A stretch of 64,000 bases of DNA from the NCBI RefSeq assembly GCF_052857255.1, contig NC_135505.1, forward strand, positions 43,602,520-43,666,519, read 5' to 3'. Within the stretch, counting starts at the first letter, position 1, and each line of letters opens with the position of its first letter. The translations under genes and the position numbers were made by a program. The notes beneath the pieces are model-generated. The model was not told the DNA's origin. It ran no database searches and saw only the letters and a list, made by a program, of their open reading frames with translations. The DNA is from Amblyomma americanum (Eukaryota; Arthropoda; Arachnida; Ixodida; Ixodidae). Shown here one piece after another: positions 1 through 10,215 of this stretch.

Positions 1-80
1 ATCCTCCTCCAGAAGATACCTGAGCACTCCATCAAATCGAGGGAAAGGCTGCAGGTTTCCTCTTCCGCTGTCTCAGCAAG
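1..80 (+). other. Possible 3' end of an exon with a splice donor
   Basis: The first 80 bases are open in two forward frames and end in CAAG followed by GTGAGC at 81, a strong match to a 5' splice site. The sequence enters from outside the window, so neither frame nor product can be fixed. It lies upstream of, and in the same orientation as, the M13-like exon at 16.3 kb and could belong to that gene, but nothing in the sequence proves this. Confidence 0.2.
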
Positions 81-1112
81 GTGAGCATCGCGGGTGGCGG
101 CAATTGAAAGATGACTGGAATTCTGGATTAATAAGTTAGACGTGAGCAAAATGTTTTTGCGGATGAGCTTAGGTGTAGGATTTGCAGCTGAATGAATTGG
201 CAGTCTAATTATCTTATCAAATGAGCAATGATGCACTTTGCTGCTTTAACCTTTTCGGCCCTGGATGTTTTAGTTCGGTCGCAAATTTTCTGCACTGTGT
301 TTTTACAATATCTAAGGCTCCTTAACCACACGCTAAAAATTTAAAGTTCACGCTGTGAGTATTGATTTGAACGTATGGTGTCAAACAGAACATAAGGGCT
401 CTGTCGGTTTAAAATGCCGAATAGACCCTCTTCGTTACAGCATTTCACAATAAAGAAGCGAACGAAAAATTTATTTTGCACTCTGGAGAACTCTAATGTA
501 CCTTTTATTAGTGTTTAAGGGATACATGGATCTTTAAGATGTCACAAATGAGGCGGCTCTCTCACGTTTACGATGCGTTTTTTTATCATTTTTGCTCGAT
601 CTTGTCGCGGATAGACGTGGGTTCCCGCTAATAGTGCGTCACGTCGACAACACACGTTAAAAAATTGCTAGCCTTCCTGGAAGGCGATTGTGAACGAGTT
701 GAAGAATTCCCCTAAATCTCTAATGCCCTCATCTATTGAACTTCATAAAGCGCTTCAGTAACACAAAGCGCGGAGCCGAGCACTTCTAAGTTTTCAGATT
801 GCCCGAGGTGCAATGAGTTTGTGCCTGTTTTCAAACCACCTGTTTGCTATAGAAAAATTCTTATAGTGGGAGATAATCTTTCGTGCCTGCACCTTGACCA
901 AATGCTGTCCTGTACAGGCGACAAGTTGCCCTCATTCTTAGGCTTATATGGCAGGGATGTGTCTCGGCCGAAGAGCAAGCAAAAGCAGTTCATGAGCACA
1001 ATGAACACGCGATCTCAAGACAAAGTAGCCGAACACGCGGCATTAATCCCAACGTCGAGGTACACCACACGTGATGCACGAGCGGCGGTGCACGAAAGGC
1101 AGGGTGCATGGT
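81..1112. other. No gene recognised
   Basis: AT-rich sequence with no recognisable coding region. A 100-codon open frame runs from 821 but continues into the transposon that starts at 1121, and its predicted protein has no familiar motif. It is treated as chance. Confidence 0.5.
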
Positions 1113-1130
1113 CTGGTCGCTAATGATGCA

Positions 1131-1415
1131 AAACTATCGAAAAATTTAGTATCAATAGTGCAAAAAAACTTCCGATAGTGCTACTATCGGTACTACCGAT
1201 AGTGTAAAAAAACTATCGATAGTGCTACTATTGATAGACTATCGGTAGTGCTATCGATAGTGTAAAAACTTTCGATAGTGCTAGTGTAAAAACTATTGAT
1301 AGACTATTAACAGTACTATCGATAGTACTATCAATAGTGAGGCTATGCGACCGTCGATAGTAAGGCTATCGATAGTAAGACTGTCGATAGTAAAACTACG
1401 GATGGTAACACTATC
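1131..1415. repeat. Left subterminal array of ACTATCGATAGT palindromes
   Basis: About a dozen diverged copies of a 12-bp palindrome lie here. Perfect TATCGATA octamers are at 1214, 1252, 1317 and 1367; variants read TATCAATA, TTCGATAG and TATCGGTA. A 915-bp sequence would rarely hold even one such octamer by chance. TATCGATA is the binding site (DRE) of the insect factor DREF, itself a hAT-related BED-finger protein. Confidence 0.85.
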
Positions 1416-1820
1416 AATATTCTGTATTCGTTGCCTAGTAATATTGCCAAAACAATTGCGATACCTTGTTGGTTTCACGGTTTAATGAGGCTTAATGCTC
1501 GAAAGAGACTCAGGCTATGAGGGGTGCGTTGTGCAGTTCGAATGATTTCGAACAACTGTGGTTCAACGAAGAATGCAATTGTGCAACGAAGAATGCAACA
1601 AGACGACACAAGAAGAACGAACGGTAATTGCCGGGGCCTCATGATAGCGTGGCACATGCTCTGTGTGAGCCTAGTGCATTTTTCTTCTACATGCTGTGCT
1701 GTATAGAAGTTAACAAATTTTAAAGATAACTGTCGGGGTTTTGAGAGCTTGCTAGAGTTAAAATAAAAATTGAGACGCCTGAGAGGCACAATTCAGCTTA
1801 AAATGTTTCTGGAACAGTTC

Positions 1821-2025
1821 GAAAGTATTATCGATAGTGCTATCGATATTACTATTGATAGTAGTATCAAGAGTAGGAATTACAATCGATAGTAGTATCA
1901 ATAGTACTATCGGTAATACTATTGCTACTACTATCAATACCACTATCGAAAGTTTTTTTTTTTACCATCGATAATCCGATAGTGAGCACAACTATCGATA
2001 GCATCGATAGTACCATCGATAGTCT
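1821..2025. repeat. Right subterminal array of ACTATCGATAGT palindromes
   Basis: This is the second array of the same palindrome family, near the right end of the hAT-like element. Perfect TATCGATA octamers are at 1829, 1841 and 1993. Copies are separated by variable spacers and many carry one mismatch. The array runs into the right terminal inverted repeat, whose inner end is itself CTATCGA. Confidence 0.85.
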
Positions 2026-2043
2026 TGCATCACTACTGGTCGC

Positions 2044-4087
2044 TACTTATAGCTCACTGCTCCCGCTGACAGGGGGAGTGGGGGAAGGGGCGGACGAGAG
2101 CAGTAGAAGAAGCAAAAACACTATGTCAGGCTTCCATGTATTCTCACGGTTCCTTCCCTCCGGTCGCAGTTCGCCGACATCCGCATTGTTATTTCCAGGC
2201 TCGTTCCCAACAGTCACCTTCTATCATAGCGAGAACTTCCGTTTCCAGTTCATCAAAAAGCTAAGTTTAAGACTCATCAGTATCGGGTCATCTGCAAGAA
2301 GACTAGGAAAACTTACTTTAGAAAGATTCTTGTCATCGCTGATTGCCCGCTGCTGGCAACCGTTGAACTGTTGAACCCTGATGGTGTCAAAATGACACAT
2401 GCCAGAAACGCGTTGCAGCGCAGCCCATACGCATTGAATATTTCTTACGACGTGGATATGAGCCTGGATAGCGGCTTCACAATACATTTAAAAATCTGAA
2501 CGGAAAGGAAGGAATTGTAAGTGAGCTTTAAATCTACTTATTTGCTATACCTCGACTCCTTGACCCCATGCCAAATATGCTGCTGCATCTTCTTCTCTAG
2601 ACCGCACAATCGCAACGGAAATGCGTGAACAGCGATACTCGGATCCTGCAGTAACTATCCTATTAAAAAATGGCATTTTCGTCAATTACTAAATTGTGAG
2701 CGGAAAATTGGTGTTTTGGTGTCAAATGCCGCCACAAGCGCCGAAAGGGTTAATCATGTTTTCAGCCTCTGCTCTTCAGGGGAAATATCATAAAGATGAT
2801 GAGGATTTAGTTTCTTCCTTGATTTCACTCTAATGAAGTTATGAAGTTCAGAGGGCACGCTAGCAGCAGCTGGTGCACGAACAGGGTTCACTGGAAGATA
2901 AAAATTAGGCGTTTTTCTTGCACTGAACTTAGTTGACGAGAAGTTAATGATGACGTCCAAAAGGATTAAAAACGCAGCGAATTTAGAAATTTCAACAGGA
3001 TTATACATCATTTTAAGGCAGGCACCCTTGTATACTGCTTTCTGTCCTTTAATAACCGGTCAAATGATGCTTAGCGGAATGCTGTAGAGAGCTGCTCTAT
3101 ATTAGAGAGTGGGGAAGGGGGATATTCATTAAATGTACCTAAAGCACATTACTGTTTTGTATCAAAGATGAAATAACTGTTTTCTCGATGTAGTGATGTC
3201 TCTGAGGCAATTTTTTAAAGAGGTAAGTTTGTGAACAAATAAATAAATATTAAGGAACCTGGGCGCTCAGGTCGTTTACCATAGTCTTGTTTCCAACGAA
3301 CAAAACGTCATGTAGCGTGACCCGCCAGGCAACAAGCCCATTATGCGTTCCACACGCTTCCGTCCACTTCCTCGGTTTCGAAGTCACAGCAGCCCTCACA
3401 AAAGGCGTCCCTGCTGCCGTACTAATAGGCGGCAAATGTTCTGCCTACCACGCTGATCTCACGTGCGCTGGTAACGCAGGCAGTGGCAGGCCTTTTTTCT
3501 TTAGACGATCTTAAAAAACATGGAGAAGGAGCTTCTATCTCCACCTTGTCTACACTCAATGCACGAATAAGACTGTACAAGATCTAAAAATGGAGTAAGT
3601 TGTTTTCTGGCTCGCTTCATTTTAAAGCCAGGGTATCCGATCCAAGCTTCGGGGTAGATTTTCATCATTAGAAACACGAAATACTTAAGGTTTATACGCT
3701 ATACAAATTCACTGTTCTAAACGGGCGAAGTTCCAACTGTTACAAAGATTTCAACCTCCTATATTTTCTGACCTCGAGACCTCCGGAACTACGTCTGAAA
3801 GCCATTTCCCATTGCTAACTGCATCAAATTACAGCTTTTACGTGGGAGTGCACCTCCGTGGCCACTAGTAAGATTTTTGTATCTTTGGTGACCGAAATCT
3901 ACTCCTGCACTTGGTCACAGTACCATTTCATTAAAACGGAATGCGATAAAGGCCAGCTTACTCCCTTTTTACGCTCATATAAGTTAATCCATGTTTTGAG
4001 TCCAGTACCTTCGCACGCGACGTTTTCTGCGTCAAGTGCCGAGGGACCAGCTTTGGTTAATAACATGGCTCCGCTGATGCGTTCTTG
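2044..4087. other. No gene recognised
   Basis: About 2 kb with only short open frames (under 150 codons) on either strand. None shows a domain motif I recognise. Two minus-strand frames, near 2224-2487 and 2754-3011, have fairly normal-looking composition and could be remnants of an unidentified transposon, but I cannot support a call. Confidence 0.4.
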
Positions 4088-4150
4088 AAATCATTTGCTG
4101 ACCCAAACGACGCGGGTTCGATCCTGGCCGCGGCGGTCGAATTTGGAATA
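4088..4150 (+). mobile_element. SINE fragment, tRNA-like B box
   Basis: A short piece containing GGGTTCGATCCTGG, a good RNA polymerase III B box, followed by CCGCGGCGGTCGAATTTGG. It matches the orientation and layout of the tRNA head of the SINE at 4345-4663, which reads on the opposite strand. Only the 3' half of the head remains. It abuts a LINE fragment. Confidence 0.5.
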
Positions 4151-4344
4151 CAATGATGGATACGACTGACATTGCGCAGAAATTTAATGCTTATTTTCAA
4201 AGTGTATTTTTCTAAACAGGTTTACAATGTGTGCATAACGCGTCATACTTTCCAGTGTCAGAAGTACACTTTATTAGCCTCCCTGTTCTATTTTCTTTGC
4301 TGTTAGATTTGAAACCTAGAACAGTTCCTGGTTCTAATAATTTA

Positions 4345-4663
4345 ATAATAATAATATTTGGTTTTTGGGGAAAGGAAATCGCGCAGTATCTGTCTCATAT
4401 ATCATTGGACACCTGAACCGCGCCGCAAGGGAAGGGATTAAGGAGGGAGTGAAAGAAGATAGGAATAAAGAGGTGCCGTAGTGGAGGGCTCCGGAATAAT
4501 TTCGACCACCTGGGAATCTTTAACGTGCACTGACATCGCACAGTAGACGGGCGCCTTAGCGTTTTTCCTCCATAAAAACGCAGCCGCCGTGGTCGGGTTC
4601 GAACCCGGGAATTCCGGATCAGTAGTCGAGCGATGTAACCACTGATCCACCGCGGCGGGGCTC
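4345..4663 (-). mobile_element. tRNA-derived SINE (family 2) with ATA tail
   Basis: On the minus strand the element begins CCCCGCCGCGGTGGATCAGT and carries the B box GGGTTCGAACCC, then a body of about 200 bases ending in an (ATT)n-type tail that shows on the plus strand as AATAATAATAAT. It is flanked by an 11-bp direct repeat CTAATAATTTA at 4334-4344 and 4664-4674, a typical LINE-mobilised target duplication. It sits inside the LINE fragment at 4150-4796. Related pieces occur at 4088-4150 and 40.7-41.0 kb. Confidence 0.75.
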
Positions 4664-4754
4664 CTAATAATTTATCGAATGTGGTTTCGGCAAAGCGCCA
4701 CAAAAAAAAATCCTAATAATTTACCGAATGTGGTTTTGTGGCGCTTTGCCGAAA
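4664..4754. repeat. Fold-back duplication beside the SINE insertion
   Basis: A 26-bp segment (4662-4687) recurs at 4711-4736 with one mismatch. The 21 bases following the first copy (4685-4705) are the exact reverse complement of 4734-4754. The result is a 21-bp perfect inverted repeat with a 28-base spacer. The right-hand copy is the colinear LINE sequence; the left-hand one is the extra, partly inverted copy. Confidence 0.85.
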
Positions 4755-4796
4755 TCATTTCAAAGTTTTTTTTTGTGCTGTTTAGAAAATCACTGC

Positions 4797-4980
4797 TGTC
4801 ATAAACACTGTCAAGGCGTTTATTTGAAGCACAGGTCGGTTGGTCTTGGTTGACCGGCGACACGACGGGCACACTCACAGGCGTCGTTCGAAACACCCAG
4901 CTGCACTTCGTCTGCTACTTCGTTGTCCCGCTTGAACTCGTCCGCTTCTTCGCTGCGCTGCGCCTGTCGGTCCCATTACA
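4797..4980 (-). mobile_element. 3' LTR of gypsy element A
   Basis: On the minus strand this 184-bp segment starts TGTAATGGGACC and ends TTTATGACA, so it has the TG...CA termini of an LTR. A polyadenylation hexamer (AATAAA in CAAATAAACGCC) lies near its end. It follows the pol stop codon at 5018 after a short purine-rich stretch (GGATGGAGAG), a candidate polypurine tract. No second LTR remains because the 5' half of the element is missing. Confidence 0.65.
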
Positions 4981-5017
4981 ATTACTCTCCATCCGAAAAA
5001 GGAGCCATCCTGGCGAC

Positions 5018-7830
5018 TTACGGAGAGGAGAGGATGGGAGGGTCATAGTAAGGATTCAGGCGCTCAACGTGCACAGTTTCGCGCCCCCGGAAACGGTGGT
5101 CCGAAGAGGGAACGAGCGGCTCAACGATATAAGTCACCGGAGAAGTTTGGTGGACAACCCGGTAAGGTCCGTGAAAGCGAGACAGTAGTTTCGTGGCGAG
5201 GCCGGGAGTGGAGGAAGGCACCCAGAGCCAAACGAGGGCGCCAGATGGGTATGACGCTGGAGGGTCCGGGGAATCCCGACGGTGCTTCTGATCCCATTGT
5301 TGCTGTGTGGTGAAAGAGCGGGCAAGTTGCCGGCATTCTTCGGCATAGAGGTGAGCTTCGGAGAGTAAGGTGGTCTCGGAAGGGTCAGGGTGATAAGGAA
5401 GGATGGTGTCCATGGTGGATGTAGGCTCCCGGCCATATAAGAGGAAGAAAGGAGAAAACCCCGTTGTTGTCTGAGTAGCTGTGTTATACGCGTACGTGAC
5501 GAACGGGAGCACTTGATCCCAGTTGGAGTGGGCGGTGTCAACGTACATGGCGAGCATGTCACTCAGAGTGCGGTTGAACCGCTCAGTCATGCCGTTGGTC
5601 TGGGGGTGATAGGCGCTGGTGTAGCGATGAACGATTTGGCATTGCTTGAGCAGGGCCTCGACGGCGTCCGAGAGAAAAACACGGCCGCGGTCACTTAGAA
5701 GTTCTTTCGGGGCGCCGTGACGAAGAACAAGACTGTGTAGAATGAAGTGAGCGACATCGTTTGCGGTAGCAGATTTGAGAGCCGACGTTTCGACGTAACG
5801 GGTGAGATGGTCAACGGCAACGATGATCCACCGATTATTAGCCGAAGTAGTTGGAAGCGGGCCATAAAGATCAATGCCGACGCGGTCAAAGGGACGGCCA
5901 GGGCAAGGTAACGGCCGCAAAGGAGCGGCGGCGGAGTGGGGAGGTTTCTTGCGACGTTGGCAGGCGGTGCATGACCGAATGTTCTGACGTATGTAGCGGT
6001 ACACACCTCGCCAGTAGAATCGCTGACGAAGGCGAGCATATGTTTTCAGTACACCGGCGTGGCCGCATTGTGGAGCGGCGTGAAAAGAGGCACAGATTGT
6101 AGCACGGAGGTGTCGAGGGATGACCAACAGCCACTTCCGGCCGTCGGGGAGGTAATTACGGCGGTATAAGAGGCCATCACGAACGGCGAAGTGGTGGGCT
6201 TGGCGGCGAAGGGTCCGGGTCGAATGATGCGGCGAGGGAGTGTTCAGGAAGTTTAGCAGCGAGGTGATCCAAGGATCCTTCAGTTGTTCGGAGAGCATAT
6301 CAGGGATGTTGAACGAAGAGAATTCGTAGACACAGACGAGGGCAGAGGTTGACTCGCATGGGAGTGGTGAACGAGAAAGGGCGTCGGCGTCCGAGTGCTT
6401 GCGGCCGGAGCGATAAATGACGTGTATATCAAACTCCTGGAGACGTAAAGCCCAGCGGGCGAGTCGGCCAGAAGGATCTTTGAGGGAGGATAGCCAGCAT
6501 AGGGCGTGGTGGTCTGTGACGACATAGAAGGGCCGACCGTAAATGTAAGGGCGGAACATGGCAATTGCCCAAATGATGGCGAGACATTCTTTTTCTGTGA
6601 CAGAATAGTTTGATTCCGCCTTGGTGAGGGCGCGGCTGGCGTAAGCGACGACGTATTCCGGATACCCAGGCTTTCGCTGGGCAAGAACTGCGCCCAAGCC
6701 CACACCGCTCGCGTCAGTGTGAACTTCTGTCGGACAGGCAGGATCAAAATGGCGAAGGATGGGGGGAGAGACCAGCAGGCGGCGTAAAGTGCTGAACGCA
6801 GTATCGCAGGCGGGGGACCAAGACGAAAGGTTCGGGCTGCCGACAAGAAGCTGCGTTAAAGGGGCGATGATACTGGCGAAATTTCGGATGAAGCGGCGAA
6901 AATATGAGCATAAGCCGATAAAACTGCGAAGTTCTTTTAAGGTGGTTGGTTTGGGGAAGTCAGCGACGGCGCGAAGTTTGGCAGGGTCAGGAAGAACGCC
7001 GTCTTTGGAGATGACATGGCCTAATATTGTGAGCTGCGTTGCACCGAAGTAACATTTTTTCAAGTTTAGTTGAAGGCCGGCGTCAGTAAGGCTAGTGAGT
7101 ACGCGCTGAAGGCGGTGCAGATGGGAAGGAAAATCTTTGGAAAAAACGACAATGTCATCTAGGTAACACAGACAAGTTTCCCATTTGAGGCCACTGAGAA
7201 TAGTGCCCATCATCCTTTCGAATGTGGCTGGAGCATTGCAGAGGCCGAATGGCATCACATTGAACTCATACAAGCCGTCTGGGGTGACGAAAGCGGTTTT
7301 CGGCCTGTCGTTCCTGCCATCGGGACCTGCCAGTAGCCGGAGCGTAAGTCGAGGGATGAAAAATACTCCGCTCCCTGCAAGCAATCCAGTGCGTCGTCGA
7401 TTCGGGGTAGAGGATAAACATCCTTGCGTGTGATCTTGTTGAGGCGGCGGTAGTCCACACAGAACCTGATGGAGCCATCTTTTTTCGTGACCAAGACAAC
7501 AGGAGAGGCCCAAGGGCTGTGAGAAGGCTGTATTATGCCGCGCCGAAGCATGTCGTCAACATTGTCACGGATGACGCGCCGCTCGCTCGGCGAGACTCGG
7601 TACGGTCGCTGACGCAAGGGAGCGTGGGTACCAGTGTCAATTGTGTGAGAGACGGCCAATGCGCGCCCCAAGGAGGGCTGGGAAAGGTCGAAACAGTTGC
7701 GGAAGCGGCAGAGAAGTTCCAAGATTTGGTCACGGTAAGCGGACGGAAGGTCGGGAGCGATGTTACGACGAAAGACGTCGATGGAAATCGGATCGGGCGC
7801 TGTCGCACAACAGGCTAAGGCAGTAACTGG
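5018..7830 (-). pseudogene. pol: Gypsy A pol: reverse transcriptase, RNase H, integrase
   Basis: The minus strand encodes a nearly complete Ty3/gypsy pol. Visible in order are the RT blocks [30 protein letters not shown] and YLDD (near 7160); RNase H HTDASG and VVTDHHAL; the integrase zinc-finger pair (CxxC in SCTACQRRK); and the DD35E core, with D in [10 protein letters not shown] in LLSDRGRVF and E in TERFNR. The spacing between the second D and the E is 35 residues. A chromodomain-free C-terminus with a GPY-type motif (FHGPY) ends at a stop at 5018. One frameshift near 7300, between GYWQVPM and DRPKTAF, breaks the frame; otherwise some 750 codons are open, so this is the youngest-looking pol in the window. 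The upstream protease is missing. Confidence 0.85.
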
Positions 7831-7911
7831 GGAACAGGCACGGGTATCGGAGAACTCGGAAGCAAGAGCAGGGTCCAGTTCTTCAATAGAGCCGAGGCAT
7901 TCGCCGCGAAG

Positions 7912-10200
7912 CGTATTCTAACTTGGGTCTGATTATTGATGAGTAGGCTAAAAATTTCAAGTCTGCAGGAACATTCTTCAGTTTGTGCTTGAGGACACAA
8001 AGCTTACAAAAACCTGATGCACATATGTTACTTATATATTTGTTCCAGCTTAGATTAATAGTTATCGTCACGCCAAGATATTTATTCAGTTACCTCCGAA
8101 AGTGGAAATGATGGAAGAGCGTAAGGGTATAAAAGGCTGTTTTTTTGTTATTCTCATAAATACGGTTTTCTGAGCATTACGTTTCATGTACCACTGGTTG
8201 CACGAATCCAGAATATTCTTTACGTTTAAATTGAGTAAGAGTTGGTCTTCACAAGTAATTACATTAAACAAAACACAGTCATCTGGAAACAGCCGGATTT
8301 GAACGGGATGAGTAGCTACTTTTACAATGTCATTCACATATATTAAATATAACAGGGGACCGAGGACGCTTTCTTGGGGAACACCAGAAGAGACAGGGAG
8401 GCTGTGTGAATAATGGTCGTCAATACAAACTGCTGTCGGTTAGATAAGTAAGTTGAAACCCCGTTATCTATACAGTTAGGAAGACCAACTTGTTTAAGCT
8501 GGTCAATTAATTTAGAATGGGAGACGAGGTCAAATGCTTTGCTAAAATCCATAAAAATAATATCAGCGGATTTATCAAGTACAGATGCGAAACTATGAAC
8601 AACCGATGTTAGTTGAGTTACAGTAGAATAGCCCTTCCTAAACCCGTGTTGAACGTTAGAAAGTATATTGTTATCGTAACGAAAACCAATGATGTACTTG
8701 GCGATTATGTGTTCTAGTAATTTGCAACAGGTTGAAGTGAGAGAGATGGGACGATAATTTGGTATCAGTGATGCGTTCCCTTTCTTTAGAACAGGAACAC
8801 GTCCAGTTTTCCACTCTGAACGAATCACCGCTGATGACAGAGACGCGCGAAAAATAACAACCAGATCTCGGAAAGCTTTTCGGCATACCGGCGCATGAAA
8901 GCGTTCGGAATTTTATCAGGGCCTGGCGACGCTTTAGTTTTCAGGCTTAGGAGCAATTCAACAATGCCAGGTCTTGATATCGTAATAGAAGGCATAGTGC
9001 AGGGCGTTTCGAAAGGAGAATGTTCAGCATTTGCATTAGCAAAGACACTGTGGAAGTAGCGGTTAAATTGCGTAGCAATATTTTTATCTGTGAGAGGCTT
9101 GCCGTCGTGCATTATTCGATAAATAGGTTTTTTTTTACATAAGTGGTCTAAAATTTTTCAGGTGAAGTTCGAATGAAATTAGGTAGTCTGTATTCAATGT
9201 AATGGCGTTTAGCGGACCTCACAGCTGCATTAAGGGATAGTTGAAAAGACTGAATAATGGAACGACTGGCGCCTCCACGTTTCAAACGTTTCACTTTTGT
9301 TTTCAATTGCAGGACTTCACGTGTGATCCAGGGAGAGGCTTTGCGAGATTTTATTTTATTATGGACAACGTTTTCAAGGCAGTGAGTGCACAGTGTTTTA
9401 AATTTATTCCATAGCTCATCAGCATTACAGCCTCGGAAACTGCTGAGGCAAAAATATACATGATCCGACACGCTCTCATCTTTCGCACGCGAGAAGTCTT
9501 TTACATAGCGAACTTTGGCCACAGGCTTTTTGCAAACAATATAGACAGGGAATGAACAATAGACCAAATCATGATCGAAAATTCCTTGCTCATTTGAAAC
9601 ATGGTAGCCACTAATAGATCGGCTTACAAAGATAAGGTCAAGTAGAGAATAAGTACAGCCATGTACACGTGTTGGTTGCCTCACTACTTGCTGCAAATCA
9701 TGTCTCAACGTAATATTAAATATGTGCTCTTCGTGGGCGGCATGATCGGGATTGAGAAAGGGCTTGTCCCAGTTAATTGATAGAAGGTTTAAATCACCAA
9801 TTAATAAGATTCTGTAATGATGAAAATAATTCATGAAATCAGACTGTTCACGTAGAAACTGCGGAGGGGATTTGAGAGCTCTGTAAACTGCAATTACTAG
9901 AAAGGACCGTCCCCAACAAGAAAGTTTTAACGCGAGGCTTCCATGGTTTTCAATTTGAGTTAGGAAAGAAGTGTCGATGCCACGTTTTACGAGTACGGCA
10001 ACACCGCCTCCTCAGGTAGATCTGTCCCGACGGAACACCTGGTAAAGGGGAGGGAAAACATCTTCATCAATTCCTTCGTGCAACCAAGTCTCTCTGATTA
10101 CAACAATGTGTGGCTGATACCCTAGAATTATGGATTCAAGATGATCGCTTTTATTTACCACGCTGAGCGCATTTATGTTTAGAAGCCTGAGTTCCTTAAT
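7912..10200 (-). pseudogene. LINE ORF2 remnant: endonuclease and reverse transcriptase
   Basis: Endonuclease motifs are seen first: RETWLH, then GGGVAVLVKRG, then GDLNLLSINW, and DHDLVY near 9570. Reverse transcriptase follows, with ASPGPDKIPNAFMRRY, NYRPISLTSTCCKLLEHI, HGFRKGYSTVTQL and MDFSKAFDLVSH. The catalytic block reads LFPDDCVLF, where the usual FADD has become FPDD. A TGA at 10012-10014 stands where Arg is expected in front of GGG, and frameshifts lie near 8830, 8340 and 8080. The last readable segment is the thumb/C-terminal region ending in IIRPKLEYA. The protein would nick DNA and reverse-transcribe its own RNA; this copy cannot. Confidence 0.75.
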
Positions 10201-10215
10201 AAGCGGTGATGCGAG

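Larger units (their letters stand above)
1121..2035. mobile_element. hAT-like non-autonomous DNA transposon (MITE) with TATCGATA arrays
   Basis: The element is 915 bp long. Its 5' end is TAATGATGCAAAACTATCGA, and the reverse complement of its 3' end is TAGTGATGCAAGACTATCGA, giving a terminal inverted repeat with 18 of 20 matches. It is flanked by an exact 8-bp direct repeat, CTGGTCGC, at 1113-1120 and 2036-2043. An 8-bp target duplication and ends of the TA(G/A)TGATGCAA type are characteristic of the hAT superfamily. No transposase is encoded: the middle (about 1430-1815) is ordinary AT-rich DNA. Both subterminal zones are arrays of diverged ACTATCGATAGT palindromes. Boundaries are firm; the superfamily name is inferred from duplication length and end sequence. 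Confidence 0.85.
4150..4796 (+). pseudogene. CR1/L2-group LINE reverse transcriptase fragment, split by a SINE
   Basis: The plus strand encodes the end of the linker and the first reverse-transcriptase block of a non-LTR retrotransposon. DIAQKFNAYFQSVF parallels NIATQFNRYFHSVF of the LINE at 7.9-11.3 kb, and KPRTVPGSNNL parallels its KASPGPDKIP. The reading is interrupted at 4345 by a SINE and resumes after 4711 with NLPNVVLWRFAEIIS. An in-frame stop also lies near 4213. At 4797 the LTR of gypsy A takes over. This is therefore the oldest layer of a small nest. Both frame and homology support the call; the exact clade is uncertain. Confidence 0.65.
4797..7911 (-). mobile_element. Ty3/gypsy LTR retrotransposon A, 5'-truncated
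   Basis: This element retains most of pol and the 3' LTR. Its protease, gag and 5' LTR are absent: at about 7911 the sequence switches abruptly into the 3'-truncated minus-strand LINE. Comparison with gypsy C at 20.44-20.48 kb, which continues past this point, places the break. The outer LTR edge at 4797 lies inside the plus-strand LINE fragment. Elements B, C and E are close relatives on the same strand. Confidence 0.8.

Noticed and set aside
821..1123. 100-codon open frame on the plus strand
   Set aside because: It runs into the hAT-like element, has no motif, and its composition is not distinct from the background.
1131..2025. CRISPR-like array of short repeats
   Set aside because: Repeats are 12-bp palindromes with no constant spacer length, inside a DNA transposon of a eukaryotic genome.
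2224..3011. Two minus-strand frames of about 86 codons
   Set aside because: Composition is fairly protein-like, but no domain, splice context or paralogue in the window supports them.
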